Shown: positions 11,480-22,346 of the stretch, one piece after another
Numbering within the stretch: position 1 is the stretch's first letter
How the letters are laid out: each line of letters starts with the position of its first letter
Assembly (NCBI GenBank): GCA_025201765.1
Contig: MU623340.1
Span: 248,001 to 312,000, forward strand
Length of the DNA: 64,000 bases
Reading direction: 5' to 3'
Source: Daldinia sp. FL1419
Taxonomy: Eukaryota; Ascomycota; Sordariomycetes; Xylariales; Hypoxylaceae
The notes under the pieces: model-generated
Databases searched by the model: none
Seen by the model: the letters and a program-made list of their open reading frames with translations, nothing else
What the model was told of the DNA's origin: nothing
Program-made: the position numbers and the translations under genes

Positions 11480-12024
11480 TTTTGCGGTTACGCCTCGAGT
11501 ATCTTGTATACAATGTTATATAAATATTCAAGAGGAACTGTAGGGATTTTCTGGCTAGCTTGTCGGCGCCGGGTGAGTTTTCTTCGTTGACGATGACGAT
11601 ATCTGAGGAAGTGCAATTTTCCTTCCAAGAGCTCTTTTCGTCTTATCGAAATCCGAGTTCATTGTTTATCGATAAGAAATTATACTTGGTTATCCACTCT
11701 TATGATTAGTTAACCTAACCTAGTATGCTTCGTATGTAGGGCAGGCAGTTACTTCATATGTACTTCGTACTGCTTCGTACATACCGATACCGAACCTCAA
11801 AGCCTTCAAAGTTGAAGCTTTATTACTGGAGATATCGGTATAAGTAGCTCTTGAATAGATAGAGAGCTTATAATCCATGATATTTTATTTTTAAAATGCC
11901 AACCTAACAGTAACCCCTCGACTATGCATTGTCAAATAGGTATATACTTCAAATTGTATAGGACATCACTTAATCCATATACAACGATTCATATTGTCAT
12001 CGGTCAACTTGATGAACCAGTCGA
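11480..12024. other. Non-coding: TIM8 promoter and RRP5 3' region
   Basis: No gene was recognised. The region contains the TTATCGATAAGAA element listed separately, a nearby half-site TCTTATCGAA at 11641, and AT-rich sequence near 11880-11900 likely to belong to the RRP5 3' untranslated region. Confidence 0.5.
11666..11678 (-). promoter_or_regulatory. TTATCGATAAGAA element upstream of TIM8
   Basis: This 13-bp sequence contains a 10-bp palindrome (TTATCGATAA) 187 bp upstream of the TIM8 start codon. An identical 13-mer lies about 175 bp upstream of RRP5. The exact match and similar distance suggest a shared promoter site; the binding factor is unknown. Confidence 0.5.
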
Positions 12025-15000
12025 TTATTCGTCATCTTCGTCATCGCCATCCTCCTTCGCCGCCTTAGCTTCAGCTTTGGCCTTTACCCACTCAGCAGCC
12101 TTAGCACGAACCCTCTCCTTACTCTTCGCATCGCCGTTCTTTTCCTCCCAGTCGGCCCATCGTTTAAACCACTTCTTCGCGGCCCTAGCCTTCAGTCCCT
12201 TGACCCGAGTGGCACGTTCGAAGATATCACGGATAGCAGTCTTATCGGCGCCGGGCACATCCTCGTGGTCGAGCAGCTGGTTCCAGAGGTCAAACCGCTT
12301 AGGGAAGGTAGCTAACAAGCCTTCAAACATAGTCCGTCCTAACTCTGGGTTTCGGTGCGGCGAGTTGAATTCGAGAGCTGCGAACTTGGTCATTAATGGG
12401 AAGCGGGCGTGGTTTGGCAGCGCCTGGGTAGCCCGTGGTAGGAGAGCTCGCGCACGTTCGGGTTGGTTCCGGACGGCATGTAGCCAGTGTGCGTAGTTGT
12501 ACCAGACATCCGGAGACTCTGCGCCAAACTTCTTAACAAGGGTTTGGAAGAGATCATCCGCTTTCTATAATACCATTAGTATTCGTGTTTGCAAGTATGA
12601 AATTGAGATATGACTTCTTACCTCTGCCTTATCTTCCTGGATATAGATACTGGCTAGGCGTTGATAAACCTCTTGTTGGTCGTTGACCTGGCACGCACGC
12701 TTAAAGACTTCGTCGACGCTGTCTTCGTTGCCGAACCGGACCTCAAGATTGAGATAGGCGACCCAAGCATTAAGTTTTTCCGTCTCCTCAGTGCTGCTAA
12801 TAGTAGAAACAGCACGCTCGGCTACTTCGCGGGCTTTCGCGAGCTCACTAACTTGCATCTGGTGAGCCATATACTCAATCCATAGTGCAGACGAATTGGG
12901 CTGACGGTTGAGGAGCTGCTCGTAATCGACGGCTGTCCTGGGGCCGAACGCGTCTAGGTCTCCGCTCTTGTCTACTTCTATCTGAGGCTTTCTCCGCTTC
13001 TTCTTTTTCTGTGTTGCACTTGTATCTTCATCTACATCATCCACTTCATCAACTTTGTCGAGCGCATTAGTAGACCAGTCGAAGCCACCAGCGTCGAGAG
13101 GAGCAACGTTGTCCGCCTCTTTGTCTGCCATATCGATATCTTCATCGTCGGCATCTTCTGATTCTGAATCGTTATCGGTCCCTCTTATGACTAAAGAAGT
13201 ACCAGCATCCTCCATGTCATCGTCGTCGTCGTCGTCATCTGAGTCTTCTAACAGTGCAGCACCAGCATCCTCGTCCTCATCGCTGTCGTCGACATCCATA
13301 TCATCCGCACCCTCAAAGTATGAAGGTTTTAAGCCAAAGCTAATTCGCTTCTTCTGCTTGTCAAGCTTAAGAATAATTGCCTTGACAACGTCTCCCTCAG
13401 CAAAGAGTTTTCGCGCATCCTGGACAGACTTTTCAGCCATCTCACTGCGGTGACATAACCCGCTAACATTCGCAGAGCCTTCGATAACAATGAACGCGCC
13501 AAATTCCTCCACTTTTCGAACTTTGCCCTCGATAATTTGGCCCTCGCGAAGATCTGAATAATTAATGAGCGGCACAAAATCTTTGTCAACGACTGAAGCC
13601 TTAAGGCTCATCTGCACATGACCTGTGTCGGAGTCAATCGAGATAATTCGGCCCTTGACAAGCTGGTCAATTTGAAACTCATCCTTCCAATCTTTGAGGT
13701 ATCTGTCCGAAAGATCCGAAATTTTGACCATAGCTGTTATATTGCCACCGAGACTAACGAACAAGCCTTTGTCAGAGACGTTCTTCACAAAACCTCGGAG
13801 AACGTCGCCGACACTGATTTGGGATACATTGGTGATCTCACGGTCCTTAACGGGTAGAGAAGAGTTAAGTACCCTTGAAGGACGAGTTGAAAGCCGGATT
13901 TTCTTGTTGCTCTTATCGACCTCGACAACAGAAACTCGAGTGATGTCATTCTTATTGTAGGAAAGTGTGTTTGCTTCGCTGTAGTCATCGTTAATATCTA
14001 TTAAATGTACGGGACCAGAAACAACTCCGCTGAGTTGAACAATAATTTGGCGTTCGTTAATCTTTGTAATCCGACCGGGAAGAACCATGTTTTGTTTAAC
14101 TGTCTCCCAAGTAAGATTTGCTGATGAGCTTGTAGAGCGCGCCGAGAGATCAAGGCGGCCTTCAGCTACATTGACTGTAAGCACACGGACTTTTAATGCG
14201 GAACCGATCGGGAAACTGGACGCCAGGTTCTCAAGCTGGGAAACGTCATCTGATATTTCTAGGGTGCTGATCCTGCCTCGCACATTAGGTGAAAGTGTTA
14301 CCCAGAGGGAATTATTGTCAACGTTATTGACGAAGCCCACATGGGTAGAGCCTGGCTCTAATTTATCGTATGATAAAGTCTGTGGAACATCCTGCTTTAA
14401 GTCACTTGGTTTTGCAGATAGCTCAAGAACTGAATGAGTCGATCGGTGCGATATGGGTAGGAAACGATGGTTTCTCGCATCGTGGACACCCAAAATTCGA
14501 ACTGTAATAGTCTGATTCGATCGAAACGTACTCAATGGCGACTTTGGATTTGTGATTCTATCCCAGGAATCGAATACTTGGGAAGCATCTACACGGCCTT
14601 GTATGTTGTCGGAAAGTTTAACATTAAGTTGTGTATTCTTAACCGATGCAATTTTAGCTTTAACAATCTTGCCCACGAAGATATCATCCATCGAAGAAAG
14701 ACTGGCATCCACTGGGTTTTCAATTTTGCCCGATACGGTAGAGGTGTTGTTCTTTGAATCCTTTTCGTCTTTAAGCAAAGGAGAAGCAACAACAATCCTC
14801 CCACGGTCTCTGTCGACAGAGTCAATTTTAACCAGTACTGATTGATACTTCTCCAGTCCAAAGTCCGTCTTCTTTTGATCTTCTTGAGGTAATTTCGATT
14901 TGGGTAGCAAGGCAGTGAGTTGACCGCAGAACTGGACGAAAACCGCCGTACCAGTAATATTTCTCACAAACCCTTGCCGAAGGTCACCAACTTTGGCTTC

Positions 15001-17481
15001 CTCCAAAGATGTGAGAAGTTTGTCGTCCTTCTTAGCCTTGACGAAGCTGGGCTTCTTTGATAGTGCTATATATCGACGACCTTCATTTTTCTCTAGAACC
15101 ACGAGATCGTTGAGGGTTTGACCAACGCGAATATGCTTCAATGCAGATTGGCATTTGTTGGGCCGATCAGCCAGATGCCATACTGATAGCATGGCCTTTA
15201 GAGAGCTGTCAACTAACTCGACGAATACATCGTCCTCAGTTTTTTGCACGACTTTAGCGGAGACAATGTCCCCAAGCTGGAGTTTCTTGAGGGCATTTTG
15301 CTTGTCGAGACCAAAGGCAGATGGGTCTTTGCAGGAAACGAAAAGCTTTCGTGCCTCGGAGTCAAAGCTCAAAACATGCACACTGACAACCTGGCCGACT
15401 CTGAAATGCTCCTTTGGATCTTGAATATACGCCTCACTCATCTCCGAAACTGGTAAGAATCCTTTGAGTGTACCGTAGAACTGTACGATGGCACCATTAC
15501 CAAACACCTTGATGATAGTACCCGGTACTTGCATACCCACAGTGACTTCGTCAAACGACTTCAGAGGTACTGCTTCCGAGTTTACAAGTGTCTTCTTCAA
15601 AGTGAGTTTAACTTGTCGCTTTACTAAATCGGTTGAAAGCACCCGGGCCTTGACTTTAAGTCCTTCTCGAAATTTCTTCTCGGGATGCTGTAGTCGAACA
15701 TCTGCGAAGTGCATTTCTGGAACAAAGCCGACAATACCCTCCGCGAGCTTAACAAGTAGGCCACTAACACCATCCTGGTTTACCATCAATTTCTCGATCC
15801 CCCCATTAACTACCTCGCCTATGGGTATATCTTCGATGCGTAGGAATGGCTGTTCCAGAATGTGCTTCTCGAACGACAAATGAAACATACCATCGATAGC
15901 ATTGTAACCCACTACTCGCCCACGGTGTACAGAACCCGTTTTGAAAGGACCAGTAGATTCGGATAACATATCGATCTTGCCATCTTTAACTCTGGATATA
16001 TGCACAAACCCAGGCGTTCCTTCGACACCTACGTCAACGAATAGGCCGACTTCTGGATCAACCTTGGTAACCTTGCATTCTTCTACTGTTGACGATATAG
16101 GAAGAGATTTGGTAGGCAGCTCACCCGAAGAGGTCGACTTTAGTTTCAAGGATACCACGTGGTCTAGTAACGAGACGCCTAGCTTCGGGTCCTTGGCGGC
16201 TGGGAAGTTACATATTATGCGACCCTTATATTTTTTCCCAATTTTATATTGGGAATCCAAATCTAGAGCCTTGGGTCCAAGACCGGAATGGATCAGGTCA
16301 GCTGTAACATCCAAGGAGCCCATGACTTTGCCTAATATTCCACGCTTGGCGACATCGGTCACCATGAATTCCACAGCGGATCCTGGTAAAAATGTATTGA
16401 TTGTAGTCGCTTCGGATGCGTAGTTCTGGACCTTTCCAATCTTATTCGGGAGAGTAGTTAGTTGAGCAACCTTGCCATTGGTACTTTTCCCCGTCACAAG
16501 GCATAATATAACACTTCCAGGTTGTAATTGAGAGTCAGTTAAGTCTTCTGCCAACTCTTTTCGGGGCAGAAACCCTCGTAGATCTGAATCAGAGATTCCA
16601 AGTTCCATAACGAAACCATGATCCTCAGCACTAATGACCGTTGCCATGACGGTGCAGTTGGTAACGACATCCTGACTGGATAGGCCTGTATTTGCGAGAG
16701 CTGGACGCAGCGATAATTCAATGCGTTTCCTAGGCTTGGTGGAAGTGGCTGTCGACTCGTCAATAGTTGACGTAACATATGCACGAAGATACTGGCCAAT
16801 TTTGAAGATATTTTGTAGGTCGAGACTATCCTCATCGGCCTCATCATCATCTTCTTCATTGGCCGCCTCGGCTGCTATTTTCTCGTTCAGGACATCGGAA
16901 ATAGCAGTAATTGGCACATGACCAGAGAGATTATTTGGAAGGGACAAGATAAGTTCCAGAGGGTTGATTTCGGCTACTTGACCGAGGACTAGAGAGCTTT
17001 TAACCAGTCGCTAGAATAACTGTTAGTATTAAATTCGAATAGGATGTAGACTTAATTGGAAACAAACCTTGTAGTTGAGACTCTCAACTTTCGTGCTCTC
17101 TTCTTCCTGGTGAGATTTTCCAGATTTTCCATCCTTCAACGACTTAGCTCTCTTCTTCTTGGAAGCGCGGTCTGGCTTATCCGTATTCTGCCCGGATGAT
17201 TGCTCGAAGAGAACATCTTGCTTCGCCTGTATAGAAATCTGCTTGTGTTCAAGCGGGGTGAGAACGCTGCCGCCTCCACGAGGGAAAAGAGGTTCGTCTT
17301 CTTTCAAGCGGGAGACTGTAGATGTGCTAGTAGGTTTTGAATTCGAGCTCGGCTTTGCATCGTTTTTTTCAGAGGTCTTGTCGGGTTTGGATCGTTTTGA
17401 CGGCCGCGAGTCGTTTTGCGCTTTCGTAGTTTTTGCAATTGATGCCGCCCCAGGGGCATCTTTCCTCTTGAGTGAGCTCAT
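12025..17481 (-). CDS. RRP5: rRNA biogenesis protein Rrp5
   Basis: Large nucleolar assembly factor needed for both 18S and 5.8S/25S pre-rRNA processing; it binds around the ITS1 cleavage sites. Minus-strand exons 17481-17068, 17010-12622 and 12564-12025 join in phase 0 and give 1780 residues (yeast Rrp5 is 1729). Both introns are 57 nt. The first about 130 residues are Lys/Ser-rich. A long array of S1 RNA-binding repeats follows, with recurring signatures such as GFVHISRV, GFVPEMHF, GFLPVSEM and GLCHRSEM. An acidic linker (about residues 1370-1450, long Asp/Glu runs) precedes C-terminal HAT/TPR-type helical repeats (SALWIEYMAHQMQ, WYNYAHWLHA, DLWNQLLDHE). The product ends in a short acidic tail. 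The gene is divergent from the hydrolase gene; its upstream region carries the 13-bp palindrome shared with TIM8. Confidence 0.97.
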
Positions 17482-18076
17482 TATCTATCTCATAGCAATT
17501 ACCCGGTGGGTTTGCGCCCGTAGGTGGATGGCGTATACAATTGCTTGGTATGCAATGGTTTGGGGGTGTTAAATATTGATCCCGCTTGAGACTCTTGAAA
17601 CTTTGCTCCAATTCGTTTGCGCAGACAACTTTTTTTCGCGATAGTTGGTTATCTATTATCGATAAGAATTCTTAGTGGAAACGCAAATGATCGGTCCTGG
17701 CTCGACTGCTGCAGGGTCTGAAAGTTAGCAGGTAATCCCCCACTCATTGTTGGCCATCGTCGCCTTTTATTGGTGCTCATTTACATTTACAAGGAGCTAG
17801 ATGTCCGTCCCACTTTCCCAACTACAGCCTAGGCAGCTGCTAGGGTAGGTACAGCAGCACATGTATGCAGTTAGGTAGCGGTTACCTTTAGCATACCTAC
17901 TACTATGAGGTACAATACATAGGTTAGGAGGTAGATACCGATAGTTTCCTGCTCAGAGGTTACGTAGTGCAACTTGGAATAATCATCAGCGAAACTTCCA
18001 AGTAGTACAGTCTTCGGTGTTTCGCATTCCATATTCCCATGGGGTTAATTTTCAATTATCTACATCGTGATCCATT
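17482..18076. promoter_or_regulatory. Divergent promoter region, RRP5 / alpha-beta hydrolase
   Basis: 595 bp separate the two divergent start codons. The region contains the TTATCGATAAGAA element and a cluster of TAGGTA/TACCTA units around 17820-17930, but no coding sequence. Confidence 0.5.
17656..17668 (-). promoter_or_regulatory. TTATCGATAAGAA element upstream of RRP5
   Basis: Identical in sequence and strand to the TIM8 element, 175 bp upstream of the RRP5 start codon. Its palindromic core could also act on the divergent hydrolase gene, about 410 bp away. Confidence 0.5.
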
Positions 18077-20938
18077 ATGATTCCTCGAAAGCGTGCAAAA
18101 CCAAACCCCTCTACCAGGGAAAATAGTGATGCCAGTACTGTAACTCCCTCGTCACACGCCAACGGCAATGTTGCGTCACAACCTTCCTTAGCTTCGGCCC
18201 AGTCGATGCCATCCACGAAGCGAAATGGTCCGAATGCAAATACGTCTGCACCAACATCTACAAGACCTATTGATACAAAACAGGTCTGCAATCTACTACA
18301 TGACCAACCGATATCCCTAAAAAGACTTTTCACTAATTAGAGGGTTTCTATGTCGCAGGTGCGCAAGCCTCGGAGTTGGTACGGCTCTTGGCCACGAGTA
18401 CCCAAATCGTCTGCATCGACTCAAGTCTCACATCAAACTATCATGGGTGGCACTTTACGTCCAGGCGCTTCTCCTGACTTCAGTCGCTTCGAAATTAAGA
18501 AGGATGACGGTTCGGTCGAGTCCGATGGCCAATCTACCGGAACACTACCTAAAATTACCGAATCACCCGTGCAACCTGACCAGGACAATAACAAGCCCGT
18601 GAAAACTCAGGAGGCAGGTAATACGGCTAATGATAGCAAAGATGGGGATATGGAGGCGCCAAAGGATCAAGGGGTCCTCGATGTGACCGCGAGCAAAGCT
18701 GAGAATCAACCTTCAACGACAACAACGCAACCACCTCAAGCTTCTTCCAGTTGGTTAGGATGGTTCAGCAGATCGTCGGCGCCGGAGACGGTTGCACCAC
18801 AGACGGCTACACCACAAAACGAAAGCATAGAAGTCGACCCTGCCAAAGAGCCAGAGAATAAGCAACCAGAAACGTCCCAGCCTTCTTCGGAATCCTCTAA
18901 ACCTCCTGACCCTGCCCAGACGCCAGCGAAACCAGTCGAATCTACTAAGCAGTCGGGTTCTTGGTTTGGATTTTGGTACTCGTCGGCAGCGCCTGCTATG
19001 GCGGAAGACTCTACACAACCACCGACTGGGACGACACCGGTTCAGGAGTCTATGCCAAAAGAGAATCAAGACGCAGTCATGGAAGATGCTCCACCTTCGA
19101 AGCCAGCAGAAGCAAGCCAACCATCTGTGAGTTCGACGTGGGCTTTTTGGTCTAGAGATACAGGTCAGAAGGGCAACGCGAAGGCAGCTGCTACCCCGGA
19201 ATCCGGAGAGTTGGCCATTATGGGTGATGGTTCGGAGGCGAATCCGAGACGCTCGACCAGTGTTGAAGTTAATGGAAGTGCTACTCCAGTAAAAGAGCCT
19301 CAAGTCAAAACGTTGAAGGAGCCGCCTCTTAGGGCGAATTCCTCCAAAAAGAATAAGAGGGCACGACCTCAATCTTTGGAAATTGGCGAGCAGATATCAA
19401 GGCCGGGTACTCCACATTCAGATGTATCTGCAAAGACTGTACCATCGAAATCATCTGTCCCAAGTTCAAGCAAGGCGTCTGCGCCAAATCTACTTTTACC
19501 TTCCTTTCGTAATACTTATCGCATGAAGAACAACCCATCAATTGTGAAGCAAATTGCACAACTACTGCTACGAACACAACAACCCCCCACAAACCATGTG
19601 TTCCTTGTCAAGGAACCGCCAAAGATCAAGAAAGCCGTTGCTATTGGTATCCATGGTCTTTTCCCAGCCTCGTATCTAAGACCGATGATCGGCCAACCGA
19701 CGGGGACCTCGATCCGCTTCGCGAACCATGGGGCTGAAGCCATACGGAGATGGGCAGAGAGTCATGGATGTGGGGACTGCGAAATTGAAAAGGTTGCTCT
19801 TGAAGGTGAGGGGAAAATTGCGGATAGGGTCGATAACTTATGGAAGCTTCTCCTAAATTGGATAGAGCATATCCGTGGTGCCGACTTTGTCGTTCTAGCC
19901 TGTCATTCTCAAGGGGTTCCTGTTGGCCTGATGCTCCTAGAGAAGTTGATAGATCTAGGTATTATCACCAACTCTAAAGTTGGGGTTTGCGCTATGGGTA
20001 AGTCATCTATATGTAAGATACGCGCAGTGCAATATTAGCTGCTAATCGTGATAATTAGCTGGCGTTTCTCTTGGACCCTTTCCCGACTACAAGTCCGGCA
20101 TGGGCAGTAAGTATTTGCCCTACTACTCGTAAATAGCGACTGCTGACGCGGGGTCCTACAGTGTTAATGGGCTCGGCTGCTGAATTATGGCAGTTTGCTG
20201 ACCCCGAAAGCGAAATTTCCAAAAGATATCAACATGCACTAGAAGCTGTTGTTAATTATGGAGTTCGCATTACTGTAAGTGTGAAGAAAAGAAAATTTTA
20301 AGCGCAACAGCGCTCCTCGTAACTGATTATAATGAATACTAATCGTCGCAGTATATTGGGAGTATAGATGACCAACTAGTTCCTATGGAATCTGCAATCT
20401 ATGCGCCAGCTTCGCACCCCTATATATATCGCGCCGTATTCATAGATGGACGTGTCCACGCCCCGGATTTTATCGCCCACTTGGTTGGGTTTGCGTTGAA
20501 ACTGCGGAACTTGGGGATATCCGACCACGGGCTCATCCGCGAGCTCTCCATACCACTGGCTGGGAGCCTCTATTCTGGTGAAGGTCATTCAAGACTTTAC
20601 GACGATGAGCAAGTTTACGAGTGAGTTTTGTTAAAACGGTTTCCGTATGAATATTTACACATCGCTAATATGCTTGAAGCCTGGCAATTTCACATGCTCT
20701 CGAGACTACCAGTGTTTCTGGCGTCCCGTGTCGAATTCAAAGTCAAGAAAGATTGACAAACCCTAATCCCTTCCTGCTACCTTGGATTATGCGTGGTTTA
20801 CTGGAAGAGGAGTTCGTTAAAACGGAGTTGTACTCGGAGACGACGGAGTTGCTGAAGCAATTTGACGATTGGTCGCCTAGTACTAAGGCGCTCAAAGACG
20901 TCAAGTATAGACTGGAGGTTGTTCGGTCAAAGCTCTAG
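18077..20938 (+). CDS. Alpha/beta-hydrolase (lipase-like) with disordered N-terminus
   Basis: Fungal protein of 844 residues; exact substrate unknown. Six exons join in frame: 18077-18283, 18359-19997, 20059-20106, 20162-20274, 20352-20620, 20680-20938. Residues 1 to about 440 are low-complexity (Ser, Pro, Thr, Gln) and probably disordered, but carry four short tryptophan motifs: SWYGSW (76-80), SWLGWF (201-204), SWFGFW (271-275) and TWAFW (330-333). The C-terminal half looks like an alpha/beta-hydrolase: an oxyanion-type IGIHGLFP near residue 500, the nucleophile elbow CHSQG with Ser586, DDQLVP for the likely acid and a DGRVHAPDF segment for the likely His. This resembles the uncharacterised fungal lipase-like proteins related to yeast YJR098C, but that link is from memory and tentative. 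No signal peptide or clear membrane span is visible. Confidence 0.85.
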
Positions 20939-22346
20939 CATCGATGATGTACTTTAATAGGCAATTTATGGGAACCCGAAAGCTTTGATCTTTATTCAGG
21001 GGGAAGCTAGTCATTTTTGGAAGCATGCAAGGAGTTGCACGGTTGCTTTTAGGGAGGAATTGCATGGAGGGCATTTCTTGTTGGGGACAATAGGGCAATA
21101 AGGACCAGCAAGAATGTTTTTTTTTTTTCTTACTTGAATTTATTTGTCCGGGTTTGACTACGTGGGTTAGCACCCGTTTAACAAGTAGCAATATAACATA
21201 ACCACAGGATATTCTATTTGAGCTCACCGGAGTTTAGAGAATTAAGGTGAAATGAGGGTACCTCCATTACATATTAGGATGATCGGATCCACTAATAATT
21301 GAATGAGCTTGAATGAGCAATCAGAGACTGGCGGGACGGGAGGAACCGAAGTTTGCTCATTTTATTATTATCATGGTTCTCAAGTAAACGAATAATATAG
21401 AAATCTTCAACTAAACATTATAACTAACTAGGTTGACTAACTAGTTATTCGAAAAGATGTGTTGGGGGTTTAAGTAGGATTCGGACTAATCCGATCTTTT
21501 TTTCCCCTTTGCGTTGCTATTCAAAACTATAATTGAAGTTAGATATCTAGGTAGTCACCTAAGTATATAAGTACTTACACTTTTCTTCGAGGAGAATTAT
21601 TTGAATTCTTTGTCGCTTTATTAATCGTTTGCTTGCGTATCACAAGTTATTGGTTGGCTATTAATCTAGAACTTAAGTGGGCTAATAACCCACGTTAGGG
21701 GTTTGTCTTGCCTTGTCTCTGCCCTGTCTCTTGCCTGTTCTCTTGGGGTGTCTTTGCTCTCTTGTACACTGTACAACCCTTATTTTAGCGTATGATTTCC
21801 ACCAATGCGGCTGCATTGTGACGTGCATACCCTTACCCATCTCTTTTCCTATCTCTTTCCTATCGTAGCCTTTTCCATTCCTCCCTCCCATTTGTCACGA
21901 TTTGCGATCCCCCCCTACCTTTAAAGCTAGCAGCTACAATCCTTTAGTTCTAGAATTCTAGAAATTTTAGAGCTTCTGCTCAGCTAATATTAACAGCTAT
22001 AATAGCTATAGATACCTGCATATCCGAGTAGGGACGGATTCGGGGATTTATAATTACTACCTACTTAATTAAGCCCACGTTCGAGAAGAAAAAAAAAAAT
22101 ACTACCTTAAACAAAGCTAATCCGTGTCTTTATCGCCGTTTAACTGACTTCGACGTTCAATGACGTTCAACGATATGGACTAATACCCATCCTAACTAAC
22201 TCGACCACTCGGATGATGCGGGGAGCGCAACTTTACGAAGAGACAATGTAAGAATAAGAGAGACATCTCATCTGGTCTCGCAACCGTTTATGCTAATTAT
22301 TCTATTCGTAAGCTAGCAACGCGGGACGCGCCTTGCTAAAGGTGTC
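20939..22346. other. Non-coding: FMP27 upstream region
   Basis: No gene was recognised. It contains T-rich and A-rich tracts (about 21118-21130 and 22090-22100), a 16-bp palindrome listed separately, and AT-rich sequence at about 21360-21680. Likely the 3' region of the hydrolase gene followed by the FMP27 promoter. Confidence 0.5.
21948..21963. promoter_or_regulatory. 16-bp palindrome TTCTAGAATTCTAGAA upstream of FMP27
   Basis: Perfect palindrome made of two TTCTAGAA units, 384 bp before the FMP27 start. Each unit matches a TTCnnGAA heat-shock pair, but the pairs abut instead of keeping the usual 2-base spacing, so an HSF site is only a possibility. Confidence 0.35.

Noticed and set aside
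11924..12496. 190-codon plus-strand frame over the end of RRP5
   Set aside because: Antisense to the RRP5 last exon, which encodes clear HAT-type repeats; no motif in the plus frame.
18755..19372. 205-codon minus-strand frame rich in Arg, Trp and Leu
   Set aside because: Antisense shadow of the disordered N-terminal exon of the hydrolase gene; its composition mirrors Ser/Pro/Gln codons on the other strand.
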